Source of the DNA: Strix aluco
Taxonomy: Eukaryota > Chordata > Aves > Strigiformes > Strigidae
Direction: 5' to 3'
Length of the DNA stretch: 64,000 nt
Assembly: GCF_031877795.1 (NCBI RefSeq)
Contig: NC_133938.1
Coordinates: 18,088,920 to 18,152,919 of the forward strand
Both the position numbers and the translations under genes were made by a program. This document shows positions 27,605-39,589 of the stretch, in pieces. Under the pieces are notes generated by a model. The model was not told the origin of the DNA. It saw only the letters and a program-made list of their open reading frames with translations, and ran no database searches. The number at the start of each line of letters is the position of its first letter. The stretch's first letter is position 1.

Positions 27605-28899
27605 TGCAGCACTGATAGACACTCATTAATGAAGGTGCATATAACTGAGAATGAGCAGTCTCAAAGATGGTCAGAGTATCCTACTGAGGAGGTGAAGGGA
27701 GACTGATTGCGTGTATGAGGTTTTTTGGTTGTTTTGTTGTTGTTGTTCATGTGTTGTGCTCCCTTAAGATGGTCTTTTCTGTTGGTCTTCCCTCAACCAT
27801 TAGTTCCCACACTACTCAACGCTTTTCTAATGCAAATGAGCTCCTTCTCAATGTCTTCCTTGAACTGCATAATACTTGGGAAGCTCAGAGAAATGTTGAT
27901 GCCCTGAGGGCAGGGCATTTTCAAAACCCCTGTGTAAGAAGCTGATGATCAAATCCTGGCAAGTTGTTTATCTATGTCCTGGTTTCTCTCATTCACCTAA
28001 CATTTACCCACACTCTCTATTGGTGTTGCGGTGGCTGAAAGAGGCATCTGGTCTGTGTCAGCTTTTATCTGCCTTTTTTCTTCCTACTGTGCCTCATTAC
28101 GTATGCTCACTAATTCAATTCAGATTTGAAAGGAAATATATGAGAAATTAACTGGCAAGACAGCAGCAGCTGCAGGAACTCCATGGGAGAAGAAATCCAT
28201 GAACTAATGGAGATAGTGGCAATGCAAAACCTAGACATGACTGCAAATTATTTCAGCACATGTGAGTCTGAAAACAGAGAGAGGACCCAAGAAACTGGAA
28301 AGAAGTCGGGAGAAAAATATCTGACAGTCAAGTGGCATTTTCCTTGCTCATCTCAAGGATGTAGATAGATTCAGAGCAGAGTAAGGCACTGGCAGGAAGA
28401 CACAGTGGTTGCAATACTCAGCAATGCGATGGCAAAGCACATCGAATTCATTCATGGTAGCATGGGAGTTGCCACCAGGACCCAGGCCATGGTGCCAGCA
28501 ATGTTCCCGATCTCTGGGAGCACCTGGGGCTGCATCCCAGGTGCCTGCACTCCCCAGGACCAACCTGCCTGTGCTGTGGAGGAGGGATATCAGCAGCTGT
28601 GAGGAGCTTGCCATGGCCATCCTCTGCTTGGCTCCCGTGGGACAGTTGGGTCCAAGTAATTACATACTTTGAGCAGCCTTACTACAGATATAGAGAGAGT
28701 TCCAAAAGAGCACTCTGCCTAATTGCAGATTTGGGTGGTTGATGTCAGGATTAAAACCATAGCCTCTTCCCCTGGAAGATCTGAGGTGGCTGTGATGCCT
28801 CCCACAGTTTGTAAGAGTCCACCCCAGCCCTGGAGCACCAGGGTGTTAGGGGCACTGCACACATTGTGTTGAAGCTGAGGGTTTCCACTGCCTTTCTTC

Positions 28900-28916
28900 T
28901 TTTTTTTTTTTTTTTT
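28900..28916. repeat. T17 homopolymer
   Basis: A run of 17 T following a pyrimidine-rich CTTTCTTC. Confidence 0.9.
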
Positions 28917-29543
28917 GAAACAAGTGATATAAATATTCCCTCACACTGGGGAGCCACATCTGTTTTTTAAGACTAGACATCTCTTACCTGAATGCTTAGG
29001 GCAGTTTCCCAAGAGAGCTGTGCTTACACAGACCTCTTGTTGGTAGCTGGTTCTACCAGCTGGGATGCCCCGGGCTGTCCTCAAGCCAGGGGATGGACTG
29101 GGGACATCCCACAGAGGGGTGCTAGGGAGGGGGGATGCCAGGCATAGCCCCAGTGACAACTGCCAGCACACAGAAAGCCTGCAGCTTTATCAGGCTGCTC
29201 AAGGCTACACTGGTGCTGCAGCTCTGCACAAAATGGGGACAGTGCTTCAGCCAGGAGAAATGCTGCTCTCCTCAGCTGAGATTTGTGTTTGGCCAAAATG
29301 GAAACACCAGGTACCTGCAGGCTATCGGATATGGTTAAGCTGCCCAGAACCACTGTACAAAGCACTGGCAGTGTGAGGTAAAGAGATTCTTTAAATAATT
29401 TGGCTGAAGAGTAGTCATGGATCAGCAATTCTTACAGTAGCCCTGCACTGTAATGCCATTGCGAATTGTTCTTTTTATCTTGCTGATTATAAAAGCAACA
29501 GCAAAGTTTTTCTTGGTGTGTTGTGTTTGGATTTTTTTCTTAG

Positions 29544-29584
29544 AAAAAACCCCGATGGACCAGCGCTCTGCAGGCACTGTGGAG
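29544..29584 (+). other. Exon-like segment with strong splice signals, 41 bp
   Basis: The segment is preceded by a T-rich tract ending TTTTTTTCTTAG and followed by the donor GGAG|GTAAGT at 29585. One frame reads KNPDGPALCRHCGG, but I know no matching family. Pairs of good sites at such spacing can occur by chance in 64 kb, so this is only a candidate non-coding or cryptic exon. Confidence 0.15.
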
Positions 29585-32500
29585 GTAAGTGGATGTCCTT
29601 GGCCACAACATGAAATCTCTCCTGTTTTCCTTCTGGTCCCTTTTCCCGGGGCACTTGGCCAGCTCAGCTGGTGAGGCTCAGTGTGATGACCTCGAGTACT
29701 ACGTGTTAGACTTGCTGGGAGGCGAGACAGTGAGGGCTGAGCACTGGGAAGCCTCTTTCCTGAGCAACCCTTCCTGACTGACTTACTGAAACAGGTGTCC
29801 TGATATGGAAGCTACCATGGCTTGAGGATTACAGCTCCTGAAAATCAGCTGACCTCCAGAGCTGGGGTGTAAAGCCACCAGCCCCACAGGGTATACCCGG
29901 GTGTAAGTGTGGTCCAGGGCAGCCCTGCAGTTCTCTCCTCTTGCTGCAGATTCGTGGCGAGTGCCTTGGGATGATGGCAAGCATGGAGGCAGCCAGGGCT
30001 CAGCCAGGGGCTGCTTTATTGACCCAAGTGTCCCAGGCATTCCCAGACCATGCCAGCTGCTCTGTCTCACACTGAGAACCAGAATAAAGGAAGCTGCAGA
30101 GATTTTTAGACCTATATTGCCATCCTCACCCTTCTCGTCACCCTGTGTACTGGTTTTGCTGATGGTGCAGTGAAGGGTGCCCAGGACCCCCCTTGCCACA
30201 GCCCTGTGGTGACTGGGTGCTGTATCATCAGGGTTGGCTTAGGGCTGCTCAGGGACAACGTGCAACTCCAAAGCAACAGGCTGGCCCCTTCCTGGGCTCT
30301 GGGAAGGAGCATTTGGAATGAGGAAGTCACAGGACATCATGGGCTTTGGGCAACCACTGGGAAGTAAAGATCATCAGGAATGACCCGGCTCAGGGGGCTG
30401 GACTCCTGCAGGCAGGAGTGAAATAGGTTTGGTGGCAGGGGCCAGCTCAAGTTATTTCAGTGAGTTGCTCCATTTATGGATTTGTTTTGCTTTATGAATG
30501 TCAAATGTGGGTTTGGTTTTTTTTTTCCTTTGCCCTGTTGCTGTTGGACATTGCCTCTTAGAATTACTTTCTTCAGACCTGTTGAGATGCCCTGCTGTAA
30601 GGAGAGCAAGCACAGAGAAGTCCTTATAATTAAATTTTCCAGGATACTAAAAAATTTATTTACTTCTGCTTGCAGAAAATGACCAAGCAGAAGCATGCTC
30701 TTATGTAAGAGGGGGGAAAAAAGAGGCTAATAGGAATTGTCTGTAAATGCCAGGAAATGAGGTCTAGTGGAGAGTGTTCTTTTTCAGGTGCACTACTGCA
30801 AATACTTAGTAGACAAAGTATAGGAAAAAGGGATTGCTAGGATCATCAGCACTATATAGTTATCTACATCTGTTAAAAAAGGTCAAATACCTTTAATGTG
30901 ATTAAAGAAGAGAGGTCAGACCTGTTTTACAGAGACTTTGGACTATCCAGAGAGAGAGAGACTTCAACTCCAGGCATCAATAAGGGGATACAGATAATGC
31001 AGCAGGAGCAAGAGAGAGATGTCCAGGACTCTTTAAAGAATACAAAAAGGAATTTAAAACAGACTCCTTGGAATGTAACTTGAAAAACAGGCAAGTAGGA
31101 AAAAAGGAAACAGAAATGCAAATATTTCAAGGTTTCCAGTTCTTTAAAAATGATGATGGTTCAGGTGTGTGATGAACAGCTACTTCCTCTGAAAAGCAAG
31201 CAAAATATTAAATCAAAGAAAAAGGAGAATGTATGTACATATATATGCACTTTGAAAGCCTCCTGCTGAATTATAAATACCTTTGAATCATAAAATATAG
31301 AGCCTGTCAGTGGTTTCTATCGAAGTTTGAACATGTAGTTTTGCTTGTTCACAGCACACCCTGTGTGTGCTATCACGTTAAAACCACAGAAAAGTAAGAA
31401 AGACACAGAAACATCCTGTAGGTAAAAAAACCCCACAAACCTGACTGACAGGCTGAGTAATTATTAATGGGATTGTCAACGTGGATAGGCGAGTAGAGCA
31501 GACTCCTCTAGGAATCAGCTTTTATCACACAGCAGTCAATAGATGAATTGCAAGAAGTAAGGTTCTTCCTTCCCTTGGAAATGTGTGGAGGTTAAAAATG
31601 TGAAGGCTCGTCTGTAAGAGCCAGCAGCTGCCCCAGTGCAGTGCAGATGCTATGATGGGACACTGCTGCTGTGCTTGCAGCAGCAGTGGCTTTCAAGTCT
31701 CTCCCATGGGCACCACCAAAAGGAGGACTGGTGGAAATACTTGAAGCTGTTGTGGGGTGGGGGGCACCTGACCCTGAGGAATGGTGTGTTGGGGTCCGGC
31801 AAAGCACCCAAAAGCTGCCGGTCTGGTAGCAGGCAGCCCTTCCCTGTCACACACCCGGGCTACTGCCTGTAGCTGGAGAAAGGATGCGCCAGGATGGGCT
31901 GTCACAGCTGTGGAGTGGGGGAGGCCTATGGGGCTGAAAGATGTGGGCCTTGCGAGCAGCTGGGGAGCCACAGGCAGTGGGGCAAGCAGGGCTGTGGGTG
32001 CCATGACACTGGCAGTGTACAGCCAGGCTGGCAGCGGGCAGGGCTGGTGGCAGCAGTAGGCTCTGTCCACCCTTGCTCCAGGTCAGCGAGCTGGGACTGG
32101 TGGGGGACAAGCCTGGACGCACTCCCACCTGCAGCAGGGTCATGCCAGACCTGGGGGCTCCCCAAAATGGAGCTGCTGGGCCACAGGCAGGGGCGCAGGT
32201 CTTGGGGAGGGCAGTGGGACAGCAAGGTATCACAATCATCAGGAGGGAGGATGTAAAGTCTTGGTCTGTTGTGTGGAATGTGCGTGAATGAATTAGATGT
32301 GTTGGATGGTTTTCCCATCCATAGATAGACAGAGCTTGTCAGCAACTGTTGTTACTTTAGGGACCCAGGAAGGGTGTCGAGGTTCCTGAAGATCTCCTGC
32401 CATGGTGGAGGATGCAGGATGGGGGGTGGTCCCACTGGGCTACAAAGCCTCCACTTATGGTCGCAGTGATAGCCCATGTGCGGGCTGATGTCCTGGCCCA

Positions 32501-35500
32501 GCCCCATCCCCAAGAAGGTGCCTGGGGCTGGGGCTGCCCCCGGTGCCTCCTGGCCTGCCCTGCTCCCTGGCTGGGATAGTGGGACAGGTTCTGCTTGCTG
32601 GGTCCTGCCCTGCCGCCCCAGGGAGCCCCCATGGCTCCCACCTCCCAGGCAGCCCCTGGCCCCAGTGACCTGGAGAGCCAGGCAAACATGGACTATTGTC
32701 TCATGAACTGTGGGCAGCAAAGAAAAATTTCTGGCAGGAATTGTATGACTGAACCTCAGAGCATGACTGTTGTCTGTAATTCAGGGAGGAAAACCATGAC
32801 AGGAGCTGGAGACAGGGTGTACAGAGCAGGAGGGAGGTACCACATCTGCAGGCACAGCCCAAGGAGCACAGAGGTCTGCCCAGGAAGGAAGAAGAGCTGC
32901 AAGCAGCTCAGCGAAGGTGGAGGAGGAAGCAGCTCTGACGGAAATGGTGACCTGGATTCTCAGATCACTGAATTCCAGGAAGACTTGGAGTCTAATTGAG
33001 CAGTCAGCAAAGAAAAAACAGTAGCAACTCTGATTAGAGCCTGATGAGAAACTGGAAGTCCTTCACCCAGCAGCAAAGCTTTCTGGAAGGAGAAAAAGAT
33101 GGCATTGTCTGAGAAAACAACTTTGAGGTCAAGCTGGACAACAGCAGAGGCTTTCCAAAGCACTGGGAAAGGAATCTACTTGAACCAGCAGAAAGTTTCT
33201 CAGCTGGACAATATAAAAGAGCAGATCCAGGAGGCAAACCTCAACACATGGCCAAGGCAGGCGGCGACAGTTACACTGCCCTGGAAATACAAGGGACAAA
33301 GCAATTGTCCCCTAACTCTTTGGACACTCTTCCTACATTACTAAGGCTGTGCAGCTTCAGTAAGTGGCAACTGGGTCATTCAGGAATTATATATCATTAT
33401 TACATGTAATCATATCATATGGGCATCTTCTATTGATTTTCATTGCTGCTAAAAAGGAAGTAGAGTGAGATGAAGCCATTAATACAGGGGAGATGTATGG
33501 ATTTCTAGCAGCAACGCACAGAAATCTGAATAGAACTCTACAAACAAAAAACCTTCCTGCTCTGGAGAGTGTGTATGTTCATGACATCCAGAAAGGCCTT
33601 GAGACAAAGCAACTGAATGACTGGAAGGTCCACAGGAGAGGCTCACGCTGCAGCACACCTTTGGATCTCTACAGTTGACTGGTGTAAACCCTGCACTTGG
33701 ATTGACTAAGGAAATTTCCAGCAGTTTAGCTTGTCTTCATGGATGTAAAGAGCAAGTTAAACCCAGTTAATATTATCTGGAAGCAATACACATCAAGTAC
33801 AGAATCAGCTGGTTTGAAGCAGTACCTTAAGGACAGATTTCTTGCCTCTCCTGCTAGCAGGATGTGCCCTTTGATGTAGCTGTGTTGCCACTGGCCCCTT
33901 GGTGTGTTAACCTGCAAGCTGCCTTCTTTGTACCACCCCCATTTCTTGCAGGGAGGTAACTCCTGTTACCAGGTCCTCTGCCCAGGGCAGGCTGTGCTTT
34001 CAAACCACTGCAGCCTGCCTGGCACCCACTGTGCATGGTGGTCACCTTCCTGCCCCATCCCTGCTCAGCGTGGTTCCTTCCACACCTGCCTATGCACAGC
34101 TGACAAGCTGATAGGAGTTTGGGGGGATCTGGGGTTCATTTCCCCAGGCTGGGTGACAAGAGTAGCAGGTGGCAGTGCTGGGGGAAGGTCTCCTGGTTAT
34201 GTGTGTCTAGTGTCGTGCTGTTCCCTTTATAGAGAGCACCTGGAGATACTGAAGCTGGAGCCTTGTGCAACCCCAAGGAAGATGTCCAGAAATACTGAGT
34301 GATCCACCAGCTGTCATCATGAGACAGACATAGCTGAGGTGGGTGACTGGCACAGGCAGAGTAATGCACTTGGGGAGACCTGGCCAGCAGCGGAGAATGC
34401 TATTAATAAACCACCATAGTAGGAAGCTGCAGGTAGATAGCACTTCATCATGTAATGCTCTGGCTAAGCAGGTGAGTGCTGTCTCTCAGATACCTCATGC
34501 AGCACCAGAGGGTGCAATGCTGCTCGGTTCAGTCACAGCAAACTTGCCTTTGATAGCATGGAGTAACACCCAGTTTTCACCTGTCGCTTTGGAAGGCATC
34601 AGTATGGAGATCCTAAAGAGAGAAGAGAGGATCTAGGAGCTGTAGCTCACTAGGAGAGAATCACAGCACTTGCTCGCTTTTTTACTCTCCTTCCTGCTGG
34701 CTCTCTGAATTAACCATCTCTTGTTTTCCACTCTCATCTCTAGGACTGCAGGTCTCCAGTACATCCTTAGGTGCCCTCTCTGCTCTCCAGCTGCTGCTCC
34801 TGCATGGACCAGTCTCCTGAGGCCCTGTCCTGTGTCTGGCAGCTCTGTGCAGTCTCAGAAACCTTTGGGTGTCTAAAGTGGTGGGTAGGCAAATTGTGCC
34901 CTGCTTATTTGCAGCCATACTGCCAGCCCTTCCTGCATTCCCGTGGGCCCTTCCATCCAGGCCTCAGTGGCATACCAAGAAGTTGCAAATGATCTCCAAA
35001 ATCTCAAGCGTTTTGCTAGTTGAGGCTGCTGGCATTGTCCATGCTAAAGCCACAGCTACCACAGCAGTGAAGCAAGAGCAGAGGGCTGGTGATGCTGGGT
35101 CTGAGCACTGCATAGCTCGCTGTGACACTAAGAGAGCATCTCCTCCCTCTCCTTGAAAGGAAAGAGCTGGAAGGAAAACGATCAACAAGAAAAGTGTGTT
35201 CGTAGGAGAAATAATTTCATCTGTTTGTGGATTCAGCTGTCCAGCACGAACTGGCAGGTAAGAGTAGGACATGGTGTCTCTTCTTTGCTCCCACTGGTTA
35301 TCCAGCCCCCCAGGTGAGTGAGGACTGGGGTCTAAATGGGATAGGTCCAGTGGAGGGAAGGAATTCCATGAGCTAAGTCCTTGCAACTTCCTTCATCCCT
35401 AATTTTAGGATAAGCCATTAACTCCATGCAGCTTTGGGTTTTTTCCTGTGCCTTTCCTTCTCCCTCCTCTACCTGCCAGTCTCTTTAAATATCCAGGTGT

Positions 35501-35879
35501 GTCATGCTTTCCTGACCACAAAGGTCAATCAGAAAGAAAACATAAGTTAAAAACCTGATGTCACTCTGAAGTGCATCATGGTGTGGGTATAAACCAGACC
35601 CAATTTTAACAACAAAGCAGATTGTCTCCTGTGGCTGCCTCTCTTACCGGTAATGGAAACAGGAAAATATTGCCTTTTTCCAGAGCATTATCACGGATCC
35701 TTAGAGTGACAATGATGGTCCTGGAAGTGCAGTGCCAAGGTGATCTCCAAAGGTCTAAAGCCTTGCCTGCCCGCGATGAAAGGGGGCTGCACTCTGACTG
35801 GTACCTGCGGCAACAGCCGGGACTAGCCCCCAGACAAAGCCTAAACTCGGGTTTCCTAGGTGCTGCCCTGCCACCAGGT

Positions 35880-36400
35880 TAGAGCACAGCCCCTTGGTGT
35901 GCTCTGACGCCGTTACTCGCGCCAGGGCAGCCGCGGGGGGGCTCTGCAGCAGCGCAGGCTCCGGCCGCGGCGAGTTTTGCAAATACGCGGGGGGGGACTT
36001 GGCCGAGTGTGGGGGCAGCACTGGCCCTTCCCCCGGGACGTTCACCTCGCACAGCGCCGCGGTGTCCCTACCGATGGGCCGCTCCGCACCCCGCCTTCGG
36101 CCACCGCTGCCGTGGGGGACACCCCCACGCGGGAGCGGGTGGCCGTGGCCTCCCGGCACCCCGGCTCCGGGCAGCCCGCTCAGCGCCCACCCCGGCCCGG
36201 CCTGGGGCCCGCCGAGGAGCCCCCCCACAACCCCTCTCCCGCCGCGGCGGGGCGAGGCGGGCCGGGGCCGCCCAGCCGGGCCCAGCCGCGGCCCGCAGCG
36301 GCACCTGCTGTCGGGGCCGGGCGGTGCCGCCCCGCTGCGCTACAGGCACCCGGGTTATTTTTCCTCCGTTTTCCAGCCACCGGGGACGGTTTATTTCGCT
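35880..36400. promoter_or_regulatory. Orphan CpG island
   Basis: About 0.5 kb of very GC-rich sequence with dense CpG (GCGCC, CCGCGG, CGGCCGCGGCG and similar) sits alone between AT-rich flanks. CpG islands of this type in vertebrates usually mark promoters or enhancer-like elements. No recognised gene starts here. The long open frames on both strands across it are proline-, arginine- and glycine-rich, as expected from GC-rich sequence with few stops. It could be the start of an unannotated non-coding RNA, or an alternative upstream promoter of LRRC8D. Confidence 0.65.
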
Positions 36401-37030
36401 CGACCCAGCAAATGTTGGTAGGATTTAGGCTGGATTGCGAACCTAATTCCTTCGTTTCAGTGGGAGTTTTGCTGGCCTGAGAATCTGACTCATTAATTGA
36501 AGGGTCAGATGACTGCAGAAATACCTTCCCACACAGGGTCAGTGGACGGCTATGCATCATTTGGATGATTTGCGTGGAGCCCTGACCCAGATCAGAGAAC
36601 AGTTGTAGCTTGAGAAGTGTTTACTTCCAAAGCCTGATCATCTTTAAAGTATCTTTGCAGTAATAGATAAAGTAAATATTTCTCCTTTGCAATTTTACTT
36701 ATTCCAGTTGTGCTGCAAGAGTGGCCTCATGCAAAAAGAATGTTTTCTTAGGGCTAGAATAAAGCAGTCATTTTATAACAATTACTGGAAGATACCAGTC
36801 AAAGGCTGCAGTCATCTCTGATCCATTTTGGAGCACAACAGAAAGGCTGTTATCTGGAAGAACAAAGGGAAACAGTAAGTTAGTTATAACCAGGGCCCCC
36901 ACCACGCACGGCAGGTCCTGTGCCAGTTCAGGGTCCCTGCTCCCCCTGACAGTGGCCAACCCCAGCTGTTATATTACTATGCGGCCATGACTGGGTTGTT
37001 TGATAATTTTGCTTTTGTTTTCCTTTGCAG

Positions 37031-37058
37031 GGCTGTTAAAACCAGCAGACGGTGTCAG
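37031..37058 (+). other. Candidate 28-bp microexon
   Basis: A long pyrimidine tract ending TTTTCCTTTGCAG stops at 37030, and a consensus donor CAG|GTGAGT begins at 37059. The 28 bases between carry a TAA in one frame. Its position 0.6-1.1 kb downstream of the orphan CpG island would fit a small exon of a non-coding transcript on the + strand. No expression evidence is available. Confidence 0.2.
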
Positions 37059-37660
37059 GTGAGTAGAACAAGACTGGAAATACTAAATGTGACACACTCA
37101 ACAAAACGAGCACTTGCTTAGTCTTGCACCCTGGGAACAGCCCGCTAGCAGAGGCAATGGATGGAGAGGGGGGGGTGCACGGCCTGGAGCTTGCTGGGGA
37201 GCCTGGGAAGGGCTGAGGGCCCCTGGCTGGATGAGCTCACTGCCTCCCAGTGCTGAAGGCTGCAGGGGGGGAGCCTCCCTCCTTCCCCACCTCCTGCAAG
37301 GAAGGGTGGGACGCTGGGTAGGGATGGAAGGGTGGGAAAGAACATGTTAGCGGGCATCTCCCAAAGACAGATTTCATTTGCTTTCCAGATCTGTTCTCTC
37401 TTTTCTGTCAAGGCATATGGAAATCGACTGCACTGTGTCCTGAAGCCATGTGGATGTTGGTTTTTCTGATGTAGCTAAGGATTCAATAGCGTGTAGCTCA
37501 TTATAATGTGGCCTGATAGGACATCTTCAATTTGCCACTGTAGACAAGTTTCTTTGATTGCTTTGTGACTAGTGCAATTGGAAACATATTCCAAACACAA
37601 TGATGGGAAGAAAGAGAGGCCTGCATTTCCCTTCAGTGCTCCCCATGTGATCTATCTGGA

Positions 37661-38231
37661 TGTATTGGGTCTGGCTGAGATGGAGTTAATTTTCCCCATA
37701 GGAGCCCTCATAGTGCTGTGCTTTGTATTGGTAGCTAGAAAGATGTTGGTAACACACCAGTGTTTTGGCTACCGCTGAGCAGCGCTCACAGCATCAAGGC
37801 TGTCTCTCCAACATTCATCCCTCACCAGTAGGCCGGGGGTGGGCAAGATCGGACATAGCCAGGACAGCTGACCCAAACTGACCAAAGGGGTCTTCCATAC
37901 CATATGACATCTGCTCACCAATAAGAGCTAAGAGAGGGGAGGGGCATTCCTTATTATGACATTTGGTCTTCCAGAGCAATCTCTATGCATACTGAATCCC
38001 TATTTCCTGGGAAGTGACTGGACATCACCTGGAAGTAGAAAATAAATCTTTTGTTTTCCTTCGCTTCCGTGCACAGCCTTTGCTTTTGCTTTTATTAAAC
38101 TGCTTTTATCTTGACCCATGAGTTTTTTCCATCTTATTTTCTTCTGCCCCTCCCCATCCTGCTGAGGAGGGGACTAATAGAGCAGCTTGGTGGGCACCTG
38201 GCATCCAGCCAAAGTCAACCCACCACAGTCA
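37661..38231 (+). mobile_element. Endogenous retrovirus 5' LTR (avian ERVL-like, type with U3 'A')
   Basis: The segment starts TGTATTGGGTCTGGCTGAG and runs about 570 bp, ending in a CCACAGTCA region just before a primer-binding-site-like sequence. An AATAAA at 38041-38046 marks the R region. The final stretch (GCTGAGGAGGGGACTAATAG through GGGCACCTGGCATCCAGCC) is the U5 end shared with the second LTR at 39523-39589. I know this LTR type as common in bird genomes. Orientation is + because the primer binding site follows it. The exact last base is uncertain (38227 or 38231). Confidence 0.8.
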
Positions 38232-38235
38232 TTTT

Positions 38236-38253
38236 TGGCCCCCAACATGGGGC
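38236..38253 (+). other. Retroviral primer binding site, tRNA-Lys-like
   Basis: TGGCCCCCAACATGGGGC differs at two bases from the lysine-tRNA-complementary primer binding site that I know (TGGCGCCCAACGTGGGGC). It lies a few bases after the 5' LTR, where a primer binding site should be. This fixes the element's orientation as +. Confidence 0.75.
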
Positions 38254-38528
38254 ATGAGGAATTTGAGATAAGGATAGTAATTGGGAGAGATAACAGAAAA
38301 ACATGGACTGAACAATGTTAGAGAGTGGAATAATGGTGGGGAATTTAGGTTGTTGTAATTGTGAAGGAACGAGAGGTGGATTGTGTGTAAATTGTCCACT
38401 TTGGTGCTGTGATGATGTGATTTTGATTTTGGTGTGGGGAATTCTTTTTTGTTGATGTGAGTGAAGTTTGTGAAGATACTGTGATGAATGTTCATTTTAA
38501 TGATAATTCACAGAGGCGAGGGGTGAAA
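38254..38528 (+). mobile_element. Internally deleted provirus body, 275 bp
   Basis: Only about 275 bases separate the primer binding site from the second LTR, so gag, pol and any other genes are missing. The remnant has no coding capacity that I can recognise. It ends with a purine-rich AGAGGCGAGGGGTGAAA at 38512-38528, which sits where a polypurine tract should be, directly before the TG of the next LTR. The element cannot encode proteins. Confidence 0.65.
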
Positions 38529-39589
38529 TGTATTGGGTTTGCATAGCAAGGTTTTGGTAGCAGGGTGGTTACAGGGGTGGCTTCTGTGAGAAGCTGCTAG
38601 AAGCTTCCCCTATGTCTGACAGAGCCAATGCCAGCTGGCTCCAACAGACCTGCTGCTGGCCAAGGCTGAGCCCATCAGCAATGGTGGTAGCAACTTTGTG
38701 ATAATATATTTAAGAAGGGGAAAAAGTTGCTGCACAACAACAATTTTTAGCTGGAGAGACGAGTGAGAATTTGTGAGAGAAACAACTCTACAGACCCCAA
38801 GGTCAGTGCAGAAGGAGAGGTGCTTCAGGTGCCAGAGCAGAGATTCCCCTGCAGCCCACGGTGAGGCAGCTGTGTCCTGCACCCATGGAGGTTCATGGAG
38901 GAGCAGTTCTCCACCTGCAGCCCGGGGAGGAGCCCATGCTGGAGCAGGTGGATGCACCCGAAGGAGGTTGTGACCCTGTGGGAAGCCCGTGCTGGGGCAG
39001 GCTCCTGGCAGGACCTGTGGCCCCATGGAGAGAGGAGCCCATGCTGGAGCAGGTTTGCTGGCAGGACTTGTGACCTCGTGGGGGAGCCATGCTGGAGCAG
39101 TTCCTGAAGAACTGCAGCCCACAGGAAGGACTCACGTTGGAGAATTTTGTGGAGAACTGTCTCCCATGGGAGGGGCTCCATGATGGAGCAAGGGAACAGC
39201 GTGAGGAGTCCTCCCCCTGAGAAGGAAGGAGCAGCAGAGACAATGTGTGATGAACTGACCACAACCCCCATTCCCCATCCACCTGCACTGCTGCTGGGGA
39301 GGAGGTAGAGAAATTGGGAGCAAAGCTGAGCTTGGGAAGAAGGGAGGGGGAAGGTGTTTTAAGATTTGTTTTTATTTTCTCATTACCCTACTTTGATTTG
39401 ATTGGCAATAAATTTTTCCCCAAATTGAATCTGTTTTGCCTGTGACAGTAATTGCTGAGTGATCTCCCGGTCCTTATCTTGATCCACGAACCTTTTTATG
39501 ATATTTTCTTTCTCCTGTCCAGCTGAGGAGGGGAGTGATAGAGCAGCTTTGGTGGGCACCTGGTATCCAGCCTGGGTCAACCCTGCACA
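38529..39589 (+). mobile_element. Endogenous retrovirus 3' LTR (avian ERVL-like, long U3/R type)
   Basis: The segment starts TGTATTGGGTTTGCATAGC and ends near CCCTGCACA, about 1060 bp. An AATAAA is at 39407-39412. The last 120 bases or so (TTATCTTGATCCACGA through GCTGAGGAGGGGAGTGATAG and GGGCACCTGGTATCCAGCC) match the U5 end of the LTR at 37661, but the upstream part is different and much longer. It contains a tandem repeat of about 50 bp. The 5 bases after it (CTGAT) match 4 of the 5 bases before the first LTR (CTGGA), a weak hint of a shared target-site duplication. Confidence 0.8.
38925..39105 (+). repeat. Imperfect tandem repeat, about 52-bp unit, 4 copies, inside the LTR
   Basis: The core AGCCCATGCTGGAGCAGG or a close variant recurs at about 38931, 38984, 39036 and 39085, with spacings of 53, 52 and 49 bases. 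More degenerate related units (TGGAGGAGCAG, ATGATGGAGCAAGG) flank the block. This gives Met/Leu/Glu/Gln-rich false open frames on the + strand. Confidence 0.75.

Larger units (their letters stand above)
14901..35860. other. Intergenic stretch without a recognised gene
   Basis: About 21 kb with no protein gene, RNA gene or intact mobile element that I can name. Base composition alternates between AT-rich parts and moderately GC-rich patches (about 16.45-17.2, 17.7-18.0, 24.0-24.6 and 31.6-32.7 kb). The GC-rich patches create overlapping open frames on both strands that look like composition artefacts. Simple runs are present: A18 at 21337-21354, TTTA-type repeats near 21574-21601, a (GT)7 tract at 27591-27604 and T17 at 28900-28916. 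A short exon-like segment is noted at 29544-29584. Confidence 0.6.

Noticed and set aside
35755..36421. Overlapping 140-175-codon frames on both strands
   Set aside because: Same cause: a CpG island with few AT-rich stop codons. No recognisable protein.
38610..39288. Open frames of 130-170 codons on both strands
   Set aside because: They fall inside the retroviral LTR and its tandem repeat, which is non-coding.
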